Origin: Lepidodermella squamata
Lineage: Eukaryota; Gastrotricha
Assembly (NCBI GenBank): GCA_047495785.1
Contig: JBLDXI010000019.1
Location: 2,480,001 to 2,544,000, forward strand
Direction: 5' to 3'
Length of the DNA stretch: 64,000 nt
Part shown: piece by piece, positions 55,185 through 64,000 of the stretch
Position numbering within the stretch: position 1 is the stretch's first letter
How the letters are laid out: every line of letters starts with the position of its first letter
Translations under genes and position numbers: made by a program
Notes under the pieces: model-generated
What the model saw: only the letters and a program-made list of their open reading frames with translations
Told to the model about the DNA's origin: nothing
Databases searched by the model: none

Positions 55185-55900
55185 TTCCATATCGGTCGAG
55201 CTATCAAAACAAGTACCCACATCAATACAGTAATCACAGTAAAGTCACCGCTGCGCCTTGGTTATCGCAGGGACCAGAAGTTTTAACGAGTTCTCAGCTA
55301 AGATAAACGAAGAAATTTGTGTTGATATACTGTTGATATAATGTATAATAAAATTGGAATGAATATGGGGAGAAACCTAAATTTTGATAGATTTTGCAGG
55401 CTTTGCTGAGAATGAGTTTTATCGCAAATGCACTTGCTCACGTTTGGGCTGGCCAACACAGACTTACTATGCAGATATCGGAAATCAATGAAAAATTAAA
55501 ATAAGGACCGATTTGGCTTGACCGCCTCGTGTTGAGAAGGCAGGCATCGGAATCGTAAATCATGATCGATTATTTGTTTTTTGTTTTCAAGTACAGTGCG
55601 TCAAGAATGTCTTTCGCGGATATTTTGGAATAGTAAGAAAAGCACAGCCCTTTTCAAACACGTAGATTCCGAATTCCGCATTCACAATGTCCTACATCCT
55701 AAGGATCCACCGCAAAATTTGCGTTTTCTTTGAATTCGGTTTTTCCCTTCGCACAGAGACGCGGCTGGTCTGGTACGCGCTACTGCTCCTTCGAACCTCC
55801 GACATTAATTAGTAATGTCACTCGGGAGATCATGGTTCGATTCCTTGCCGAAGAACTAGCTTGTTTCTATTGTGGAACCACTGGTAAGTTGAACCTTGGC

Positions 55901-56173
55901 GCGCACGCTGATTGGTCAATTTATCGTTGCTAATGACTCCGGAATGAAACATTTCCGTCGTGCGATCCACTAGTAAATTATTTTATATTTATGAAAAAAA
56001 TGACCTTGCCACACCCTCTGCCCGGTTTCCATTGACCACGAGCGTAAACTCCATATTAATTGTGGTAAATTGCTGCGGCAAAAAACACTTGTTGCAAAAA
56101 ATCTTATGGATCGCACGACAGAACGTTTCATCCGGGAGTCATAGCAACGATCGATTGACCAATCAACGTGCGC
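55901..56173. mobile_element. Foldback element with ~70-nt inverted arms
   Basis: The left arm starts GCGCACGCTGATTGGTCAAT and the right arm ends with its complement. Both contain the tract TCGTGCGATCCA. A partial copy lies at about 28995-29180. No coding capacity. Confidence 0.65.
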
Positions 56174-56222
56174 ATTGGATTGGACTTAAAAGTGGTCACA
56201 CAATGCTCCTCAATATTGAAGC

Positions 56223-56289
56223 TGAACTATGAAGCTCGAACACATGACCCTGACAATAAGAGTCCCAGAGCGATTGAGCTAACCGGGCT
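56223..56289 (-). pseudogene. tRNA-Lys-like remnant (pseudo-tRNA or SINE head)
   Basis: On the minus strand: GCCCGGTTAGCTCAATCG, then GGGACTCTTATTGTCAGGGTC, then GTGTTCGAGC. A-box TAGCTCAATCG and a B-box-like GTGTTCGAGCT are present, and CTCTTA in the anticodon position resembles tRNA-Lys(CTT). The D-arm 3' side and acceptor pairing are lost, so it is not a functional tRNA. Confidence 0.55.
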
Positions 56290-56547
56290 GTGACTGAATT
56301 CCTGAATTCTGTGACTGAATTCTGATCCTTAATCAGGCGCTTTTATCGGAGAAAATCGGAGAATTATTGTGCTGGAAACCTAAATTTATATAGCAGGGTT
56401 GACTTTCAACATAGAAGAATTCTGAGCAATAGTCACACTACAACATATAGAAACTTCGAAATCCATTACAAAGGTATTTTAGTTCTCTGCTTATCTTTCC
56501 TCAGTTTTCACTGAGCACAGAGAAATTATTTGTAATTTTCTTATTAA

Positions 56548-57857
56548 TTACGGTTTGTCAACAACCAGCAGCAACACACCAAAGTTTGCCATAAGTAGAA
56601 CAGAAATAAAAACGGTGACGAGGAATGCAATTATTTCCATCAAATCGATTAGTTTCAGCTTCCAACGCGTTACTTGCTTTTCTAGAAATTTCGACCTGTT
56701 ATCTCCATTGGTTAGACGGCAAGCCACGAGGCAATAAATCGTAACTCCAACGCCAACGCCGATCTGAATGCCATAATCAACCTCTAGTAGCACAGTTTGA
56801 GGAGTATCAGGAATGCGGTCGTTTACAACCGCTGTCAAGACAGATGCAGCGAGGAAAATTGTCATAGAAAAAGCTGGTCTGTCTGGCATTTCAGGCGGCA
56901 TGAAGAATACCGCCATTTGCAACAGGTTCAAAAGCAACATCGGAATAAATATCGATGACCAGTAACTGTCCTGCTTTCGCTCCATTGTAAATATAAAGCG
57001 AGTGATTTTTCCATTACTAGCTATTTCAGCAACTTTGCCAATCAATTTCCAGTTGTCGGTTTCAGTGAAGCCGCCACTGACCCCTTCGTCAGTTAACCCA
57101 AGTTCGTCGTTGATTGTAGCGAAACGAACCTCCGAGAATAAAATTTCGTCTTTCTCGCGAGAGTCGGCTGGTCCAATGCTTATCGAGCAAATTTGTTTGT
57201 CAAACGGAAATCTAGAGGATATGGCAAAAAATGTAGATGCGAAAAGGGATCTTTCACTAATCTCACTTTCTGACATTCAAAGAGCAGCTGCTATCGAACT
57301 GGGATAGCACCGATAACGCGGCTGACCCTTGTGAAAACACGGTAATCCTAGTTTCGGGAGGTCTATCGAACATAACTTGTATAACGCCGATGGCAAGGAA
57401 ATCTGACTTACAGTAGAAAAGGATTGGATGACCCGATTCGATTCATGAGCTGAATACGCGGTCTCCATATTTCGTCCATAGCGCGATATTTGCATTTCCA
57501 CGGCGCAACTTCCTCAGTGACATTTTTTCTGGGATTCTTCGCATATATGTCCCAAGATGCACAATTCGGCATATTCCACTCCATGTAGATTTCACCCTGC
57601 ATAGAAAACTCTTGATGCGCATCATTCAGTCCAGCGAAATTGCTCGGCTGAAACCAAATTGAGATATTCACTGCTTCGTCTTCGTTGCGAACAGGCTTAG
57701 CAGTTGGACTTCTTAAATAGGGACATTTTTTCTGGAGGCTAAGGCAGTATTCATCTGCCGGCGTCATTTGCCCATCCTGAAACGTGAGTGGGGCTATAAG
57801 GTCACCCGAAGCAGCCTCAAACGCCAACGCAATAAAGAGACATGCTAGAAAATCCAT
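56548..57857 (-). CDS. Cys-loop ligand-gated ion channel subunit R6
   Basis: Exons: 57857-57412, 57362-57267 and 57211-56548, 401 residues. Signal peptide MDFLACLFIALAFEAASG, CLSLQKKCPYLRSPTAKPV, EWNMPNCASW, IWRPRIQLMNR, Cys-loop CSLNVRKFPFDKQIC interrupted by a 55-nt intron. TM2 RPAFSMTIFLAASVLTAVV with Asp at 20' (VVNDRIP), C-terminus VVDKP. Exon 3 is nearly identical to that of R5, whereas exon 1 is more diverged and closer to R3 in places, which suggests gene conversion or unequal exchange. Intact. It sits in the second duplication block, separated from R5 by gene L. Confidence 0.87.
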
Positions 57858-58383
57858 TTTTCACTGAAGAGAAGCAACTCAGATACGCTGTGCAGCAGGG
57901 CTTCTCTTGCAAATTTACAGGTTTACCGCAAGTAAACATCGGAACGGCGGGAAATGTAATCACCAATATTCCAAATTGCCTCTACTTGGAACTTATACAC
58001 TATCTACTCTCTAGTAATCATTCCAAGCAAGGTTTATATTATATCTCCGATTGCGTCTTTCTTGCGTCTTCAGAATTACCTCTCCTATTGATAATCGCCT
58101 CTAGATGCTACAAATACTCCGCATCTAATTTTTTAATTGCAGCAGCTACATGGCGTTAAATTCGAGGAATCGTATGTATTCACACTTTTATTATGCATAT
58201 TTCAGATTTTTGATAAGTTTGCTGCTTTTGCCCACGAATTCGGAATCGGAAGGAATCGGATATTGCATATCGGGTTTCCTCTATTATGAATAAGTCGAAT
58301 CGAAGTAGGAACTTTGGCACCGCGCTATCGCACATAGGCGACTGCTTTCGATGACCTCAATTGGAAACTTCACATTTACCATG

Positions 58384-58610
58384 CCCTATAACAGTGTGGG
58401 CCAAATTCTCGTGGTTTCTCGTGCATCTCGTGCGTCGTTGCTACTTACCTTTCGCTCGTTCGCTTCATTGCGACCTTCGGGGCTTTTGCGTTCGCCTCAG
58501 CCGCCAAGACTCAGCTTCGTTGGAGGGGCTGAATAACAAATGCCTCCGTGCTATTCTACACGTTCGACTGGACGACCGTTTCTACAAACGCGTGCCGCGT
58601 GCATAGTATC
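58384..58610 (+). mobile_element. Non-LTR retrotransposon tail, second copy
   Basis: Matches 47040-47260 in the other duplication block (translated segment LNNKCLRAILHVRLDDRF versus PNNNCIRAILHARLDDRV), with frame damage and without the (TTTA)n tail. Confidence 0.5.
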
Positions 58611-58652
58611 TCCATCCTCCACCTTCTTGGCTACTGCTCCAAGTCGCTATGC

Positions 58653-58690
58653 TAGTTTGACATGTTCTGCCTTTGCGACATGTCAAACTA
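58653..58690. repeat. Perfect 13-bp hairpin
   Basis: TAGTTTGACATGT, 12-nt loop, ACATGTCAAACTA. No role can be assigned; it is followed at 58690-58820 by A/T-rich sequence with short repeats of CTCATTTT(T)AGTG/AGG. Confidence 0.6.
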
Positions 58691-59174
58691 ATGCCACTAA
58701 ATGAATACTGATATTTAGTGCTGAAACTCATTTTTAGGTGCCCAAATGATTTAGTGGGAGCTGTTTGTAAATTAGGTAAACGCACTCTCAAATTTGGTGC
58801 TGGAACCTCATTTTAAGTGGTGAACTTATTTAGACCCTTTGAAAAATTCTAGAAAATTGACGGAAGGCCGGCCGCAAATTCTGACCGATGCAGATAGAGC
58901 TCGAGGTTGATACTTCAAAATAAAAATATTTTCAAGAAAATCGAAGGCAGTGTGTTTTGAGGTAAATCGAGTTGAAGTATGGCCACCGGAATCACCACTT
59001 CACCATGCCACTGGCGTACATTTTGCCGTATTTTTTTGGTGATGCTGGAACTGGTCACGCGACAGTGGCATCACAATGTCACTGATAGGTAGAAATAATT
59101 GTCAGCTGCTTATCCCCCCTTACTTTTCACCGAGCACAGAGAAACATTTGTAACTGTCTCACTGATTACACTTG

Positions 59175-60477
59175 TTAGTCATCAAGCACCAGCATCAAAC
59201 AAAAAGCTGCATCGAGTAGAACAGAAATAAAAAGGGTGACGATGAATGCAATTATGTCCATGAAATCGATAAGTTTCAGTTTCCAACACGTTACTCGCTT
59301 TTCGAGAAACTTGGACTTGTTATCTCCATTCGTTAGGCGGCAAGTCACGAGACAATAAATCGTCACCCCAACACCAACGCCGATCTGAATGCCAAAACTA
59401 GCCTCCAATAGAATTGTTTGAGGCGTGTTTGGAATATTCTCAGTTACAATTGATGTCAGGACAGATGCTGCGAGGAAAATTGTCAAAGAAAAAGCTGGTC
59501 TGTCTGGCATTTCAGGCGTCATGAAGAAAACTGCAATTTGCAACAGGTTCAAAAGCACCATCGGAAAAAATATAGTTGACCAGTAACTCTCCGGCTTTCG
59601 CTCCAACTCTAAAATGAAGCGAGCAACATTACCTTCATTGGCTATTTCAGCATATTTGTAAATCAATTTCCAGTTGTCGGTTTCGGAGAAACCATCAGTA
59701 ACCCCTAATTCGGTAAACCCTAGGCCATCGAAGATTGTAGCGAATGTAGCTGCCGAGAATAGAATTTCATCTTTCTCGCGAGAGTCGGCTGGTCCGATAT
59801 TTATCGAGCAAATTTGTTTGTCAAACGGGAATCTAGCATAACAAAAAAATTCAGATATCTAAAATGATATCTTGGCTCGCACTTTCTGAAATTCAAAGAG
59901 CAGCTGGTATCGAATTGAGATTGCACCGATAACGCGGCTGACCCTTGTGAAAACACGGTAATTCGAGTTTCAGAAGGCCTGTCGAACAATTTTTATCTGC
60001 GGTTTATGCGTAAGCTAGTCAAACTTACAGGAGAAAAGGGTTGAATGACCCAACTCGGTTCATGAGTTGAATACGTGGGCTCCAGATTTCGTCTTTAGCG
60101 CGGTATTTGCATTTCCACGGCGCAACATCCCCAGTGACATTGTTGCCGGGATTGCGCGGATATATGTTCCAAGATGCGCAGTCTGGCATTTTCCACTCCA
60201 TATATATTTCGCCTTGCATGGAAAACTTCTGTTCCGCATCATTGAGCTCGGCGAAAGCGCTAGGCTGAAACCAGATTGAGATATTCACTGCTTCGTCTTC
60301 GTTTCGAACTGGCCTAGCAGTTGGACTTCTTAGGTACGGGCATGTTTCCTGTAGGTTATGGCAATATTCATCCGCCGGCGTCATTTGCCCACGGCCAAAC
60401 ATGGCTGGGGATATTAGGTCACCCAAGGCAGACTTGAACACCCAACACCCAATGACGAAACAAGCTAGAAAATCCAT
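59175..60477 (-). CDS. Cys-loop ligand-gated ion channel subunit R7
   Basis: Exons: 60477-60029, 59978-59883 and 59832-59175, 400 residues. The start at 60477 (MDFLACFVIGCWVFKSALG) gives a signal peptide like that of R6; a longer upstream frame is ignored. Motifs: CHNLQETCPYLRSPTARPV, EWKMPDCASW, IWSPRIQLMNR, Cys-loop CSLNFRKFPFDKQIC (50-nt intron inside), TM2 RPAFSLTIFLAASVLTSIV with Glu at 20', TM3-TM4 loop about 20-25 residues, C-terminus LVLDD. The donor of intron 2 is GTGCGA, weaker than in its paralogues. It is the outermost member of the array, next to the Eph gene. Confidence 0.86.
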
Positions 60478-61636
60478 TTTTCGCTGAAGAGAAGCAAAGC
60501 GGATGCGCTGTGAAGCAGGACTAATGTAAGCGGTTCCAAGGTTTACCAAGTAAACACCAAAACGGCAAGAAGTAAACACCAAAATGTTAAATTGTCTCTA
60601 CTCTTGAAACGCACCCATTATCCGCTCTCGGTAATTCGGTAAAACCTAGTCATTCGAAGCTTCGTTGATTCTATGGTACGCCTTTAGAGTAGCTAAGCTA
60701 ATAGGCATAGCGTAAGTCTATGAGGGATGCGCAATATTTTTAAGCCCAACCGTGGTCGTCAGGGCCCAAAATTAGAAAAGAAATCGGCCTCAAAAGACAA
60801 ATGGCTCCAAAATTCTTGATTTAGATCACTATGCTCCATATTCATCTCGAAGTGAGCGGAACGAGGTAAGGCAGAGTGGGCGAATGCGAAATTATTGTAT
60901 TGCTGAAATCATCCCAGCGCAGCGAAACTATGAATACCAAGAGCTTTTACAGATCACTATTTAGCTGCAAAATTGTACTTTCCAACGCTTGTTTTATTGG
61001 CATTCAGTGAAACTTAAAATGGATCAAACTGGTTCAACGCTGATCCAATCCGCGTATTCCTATTCGTCAGCATCAGGATGTTGTTTAAGCGACTTCTGAC
61101 TGCAATCGCGACAGAAATTCCCGGGACTACGGCCTTCACAACTTTCACTGCATTGGAAATGTGTTGCACTGAAAATGAACAAAAGATGACTCAACGTCCG
61201 GTATTCGGTGTTTTTATTCGATATTTTCGTCATTTGTCAGTCAAGACCATCATCATCATCATCATCAACTTTACAGTTTTGTCACTGGGTTTCCGCAATT
61301 TTTTTTCATAATTAATATCATAATTTCAAAATTATTTGCAATTTTTTTTAGCTAAAAACGATGCGCAGTTACACAATATTGCGATAGGTCGTCGATATAA
61401 CAGTCGGATAACAGGCGGAGGAGACAAAGTCTAGAAAATTCACGAACAGAAAAGAAAACGGTGAGATAAAATCTTTACAAAAACAGCGTTGAAACTCAAC
61501 AAAAAGTTGTCAGATTAAAAACGCAGATTGTCAAATGCGATCGAAAGCAGTCGTGATATGTATGAATTTTTGATATATAATAGAAAAGCGCGGGCACAAA
61601 ATAAAAAATTTGATTATTTTTCTTCCTCATCTCGTA
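60478..61636. other. Intergenic region between R7 and the Eph gene
   Basis: About 1.1 kb without recognised exons; contains a short ATC microsatellite at about 61250-61266. It probably includes the Eph 3' UTR and the R7 promoter. Confidence 0.45.
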
Positions 61637-64000
61637 TTATACGTTAATAGCAGGCGGTTTAAATTGCAGCTGAGGCCGAAGCAGTTCGGTGTAGTGGATG
61701 AACCGAACGCGATCTGAGGCCGTCGACCCAGGGACCAGCATCGCTAAATCGCGTTCACTCAAGCATATCGCCTGGGCTATTGTCGCGATGCCGCGGGCTA
61801 GGAACGGCCCGGAAAAGTGGGACAAGTCCATGAATCGCAGCAGGTCATCCAACGACCGGAAATGCGCTAGATCTGGGACTGAGTGCGAGGAGGGTAAGGC
61901 CTGGGCGGGGAATTGGAACCTCGCCGGCATTGTTGCGAAGCCGTTCAACGACAACGGCGAGTTCGGCTCGCAGACTGGCCGCAGTAGATCAGGGTTTCTC
62001 AGCACTTTTTGAATAATTGTGACAATTTTCGAGAATTTCGGCCGTCGCATCGGGTCGACCTGCCAGCAGTCGAGCATGAGGGCGTAGAGGACTTCTGGGC
62101 AGCCGGGTGGCGGGGGGAGTCGGTAGCCGCCCTCGACAGCTTTCACCACGTCCTGGTTCGTCCAGTTCCAGTACGGCCGTTCGCCGTAGGACACGACTTC
62201 CCACATGACGACGCCGTACGACCACACGTCGCTCGATGGCTTGAATTTGCGGTAGAGAATGGCCTCGGGCGCCGTCCATCGAACGGGGATTTTGCCGCCG
62301 CTGGTCTGGTACACGCCGCTGCTTGATGAGGCGTCGTCAAATGTCGAAGAGGCGTGAACCAATTTTCGAGCCTGAAATTAAATGAAAAAAACGCAATTAA
62401 AACAAGTGCATAACAAATCCCGAAAATTGTTGAATGAGAGGGAAGAATAATAATAACAAAAATGTTTTTAATATTAAATTTATAGGAAATTGATCCTTAA
62501 TTTGCAATTTAAAATTCATTTTAAAACAGGAGGAACGATATATTAGGAAAATTCAAAACATTTCAAGAAAATATTGAATTCAAATTGAAACAGAATTTTA
62601 AAATTTTGAATTCTATAAAATTCAAATTCAAAATTCATTTTAATTTTAAAATTTAAAAAAATTCATTAAAATTCAAGTGAAAGTCACAATTTTGAAAGAA
62701 ATCTCCAAAATTCGGATCCAAGACTTGAAATTTTCCGAGAAAAGAGCTTGAATTTTTTCAATTTTTTGTTTCACAAAACGTGGCTTTTAAATTAAAAATT
62801 TCTTAATGCTGTCTCTATAGTATTTTCAAACTGGGATAGTACAAAGCAACGTTTTTTTTAGAAAAATCGAATGAATCTAATACGCATTTCAGAATCTTAT
62901 AATTCATCCCTAATTGGCCACTAAAAATTAAAATTATTGACCTTCGTTTGAGTTGTCAATTTAAATTTTCAAAGAAAATATTCATAAGTTTGACCTCAAA
63001 TTTTCTGATTAATTCTTTCAAATTAACTATTTTTTCTATTGATGAAATTCTATTGATATTTTCTATTGATGAAAAATTTAACTTACCAATCCGAAATCGG
63101 CCACTTTGCAAACGAGATTAGGCCTGCTTGATACCAGGACATTTCTCGCCGCCAAATCGCGATGAACAACGCCCAGCGAAGCGAGGTAGGTCATACCAGA
63201 CGCGATATTCAACATCATAGTCGTCAGCTGGACCACCGTCAACTCGCCCATATTCTCCCGCAAAAACACATCCAACGACCCGTTCTCCAAAAACTCAGTC
63301 ACAATCATCACCGGCTCACACCGGGTGATGACACCCTGAAGGGCGACGATATTCGGGTTCTCAAACTGAGCCATGATGCTAGTCTCCATTAGGAACGAAA
63401 TCCGATCCCGCTCAGCCGCGCCTGGTTTCAGCGTTTTAATCGCCACAGTCTGCGGCGGTTTACCAGGCAGCCGCAACTCGCCCCGGCAGACCTCGCCGAA
63501 CTCGCCCCCGCCTATCACAGCATCGATCCGGATACAGGCCGGGTCGATTTCCCGAGCGAATGCCCGAACCGCAATTGTCGGGTCGTCGTACGTATGCGGG
63601 TCGACAAACTCATTCGAATTCGCCTGGCGGTACGCCGTATACACCTTGGTGATAACCGGCGGTAACGAGTTCAAAAAACTCGGCGCAAATGACGATAATT
63701 TCTGCGAATTTTCCGCCCCATTTTCCAGCAACAACGGCGGTGATGTGAAATGGGTGGAGCAAGTCGCTGAATTCGACCCGTTGCTAGTCTCCGTGTTATT
63801 CTGAACGACCCGGCCGGTAAGGTACGGCTTGAAGAACTCGCACTCGGCCTTATCAACGTAATTCGCGATCAGGCCTTTACGGGATGACCCACCCCCTGAT
63901 AACGACCTGCCCTTCCGGTTTGTAACGTACCAGAAGATGAAGAATAACCCAATTGACACAGCAATTGCGATTACAACGGCTGTTCCGATGAAGGCGGGCG
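61637..64000 (-). CDS. Eph-type receptor tyrosine kinase, 3' part (transmembrane, kinase, SAM)
   Basis: Two exons are visible: from the window edge to 63087, and 62371-61637, joined in phase 0 inside the DFG-L motif. Order: transmembrane helix ([19 protein letters not shown]), juxtamembrane segment with [10 protein letters not shown], kinase domain (GGGEFGEV loop, VAIK lysine, HRDLAARN catalytic loop, [38 protein letters not shown]), a linker, a divergent SAM domain ([20 protein letters not shown]) and a C-terminal I-N-V that fits a class II PDZ ligand. The catalytic residues are all present, so it should be active. The ephrin-binding ectodomain lies beyond the window. The first juxtamembrane Tyr of Eph receptors is Phe here. 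The intron 62372-63086 is AT-rich with nothing else recognised. Confidence 0.93.

Larger units (their letters stand above)
54340..56547. other. Intergenic region between L and R6
   Basis: It contains the L 3' end, a weak minus-strand open frame (54885-55184), the duplicated block from 55490, a foldback element (55901-56173) and a tRNA-Lys-like remnant (56223-56289). Confidence 0.5.
55490..58610. repeat. Segmental duplication block containing R6
   Basis: Collinear with 43830-47390: shared 3' flank (ATCGATTATTTGTTTT near 55565), R6, the 5' flank and the non-LTR tail region (58384-58610). An extra foldback element is inserted at 55901-56173 relative to the other block. Confidence 0.7.
57858..59174. 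other. Intergenic region between R6 and R7
   Basis: It holds the R6 upstream region, the non-LTR tail copy (58384-58610), a perfect hairpin (58653-58690) and unclassified AT-rich sequence. No gene seen. Confidence 0.45.

Noticed and set aside
55790-55850. Possible tRNA gene (B-box GGTTCGATTCC near 55832)
   Set aside because: Upstream sequence gives no cloverleaf and no A-box match; at best a SINE fragment.
61078-61311. Plus-strand 77-residue frame upstream of the Eph 3' end
   Set aside because: It includes an ATC microsatellite translated as poly-Ile and has no homologue-like feature.

Overview
The window is nuclear DNA of an animal. Coding blocks are split by short AT-rich introns (mostly 49-120 nt, GT...AG). 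Families specific to metazoans are present: an Eph receptor tyrosine kinase, nicotinic-type Cys-loop receptors, long sushi/CCP proteins and discoidin/LamG proteins. Mobile elements are typical of invertebrates: Tigger-like MITEs, a Penelope-like element, tRNA-derived SINEs and non-LTR tails. The compact introns suggest a small-genome invertebrate, but I cannot name the phylum. No prokaryotic genes, rRNA or CRISPR are visible. Exons were assembled by hand from splice motifs and conserved reading frames; the summed exon lengths close in frame for all intact genes.

Layout. 2084-19893, minus strand: a CCP-rich locus that can be read as three genes (A, B, C) or as one long gene with internal signal-peptide exons, because nearly all its exon junctions are phase 1. 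Two small secreted paralogues (S1, S2; plus strand) sit inside it between B and A. 19894-21193: a gap between the divergent starts of genes C and D. 21194-41283, plus strand: gene D, about 1801 residues with 16 CCP domains. Its 7.9-kb intron 9 holds two paralogous intronless orphan genes (U1, U2) and many transposons. Its 5.9-kb intron 10 holds three receptor genes on the opposite strand. 34631-60477, minus strand: seven Cys-loop receptor copies (R1-R7), five intact and two damaged. Between R5 and R6 lies a plus-strand discoidin/LamG gene (L, 48112-54339) carrying three lesions. R5 and R6 sit in two copies of a duplicated block of about 3.1-3.6 kb. 61637-64000, minus strand: the 3' half of an Eph receptor gene, running off the window.

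How the genes may work together. The CCP proteins and L are secreted, adhesive, modular proteins; the receptors are predicted pentameric ion channels. Secreted CCP proteins such as C. elegans LEV-9 cluster acetylcholine receptors, so finding a receptor array inside the introns of a CCP gene is suggestive, but a functional link is only inference. The receptors retain the Cys-loop (C-x13-C), the pore 9' leucine and the acidic -1' residue. They lack the loop-B tryptophan and the vicinal cysteines of classical acetylcholine-binding subunits, and their TM3-TM4 loop is only about 20-25 residues.

Most likely undescribed items: (i) a beta-rich module with a V/I-W-R motif shared by A, C and D; (ii) the S1/S2 secreted peptide pair; (iii) the U1/U2 orphan family; (iv) the divergent receptor clade itself.
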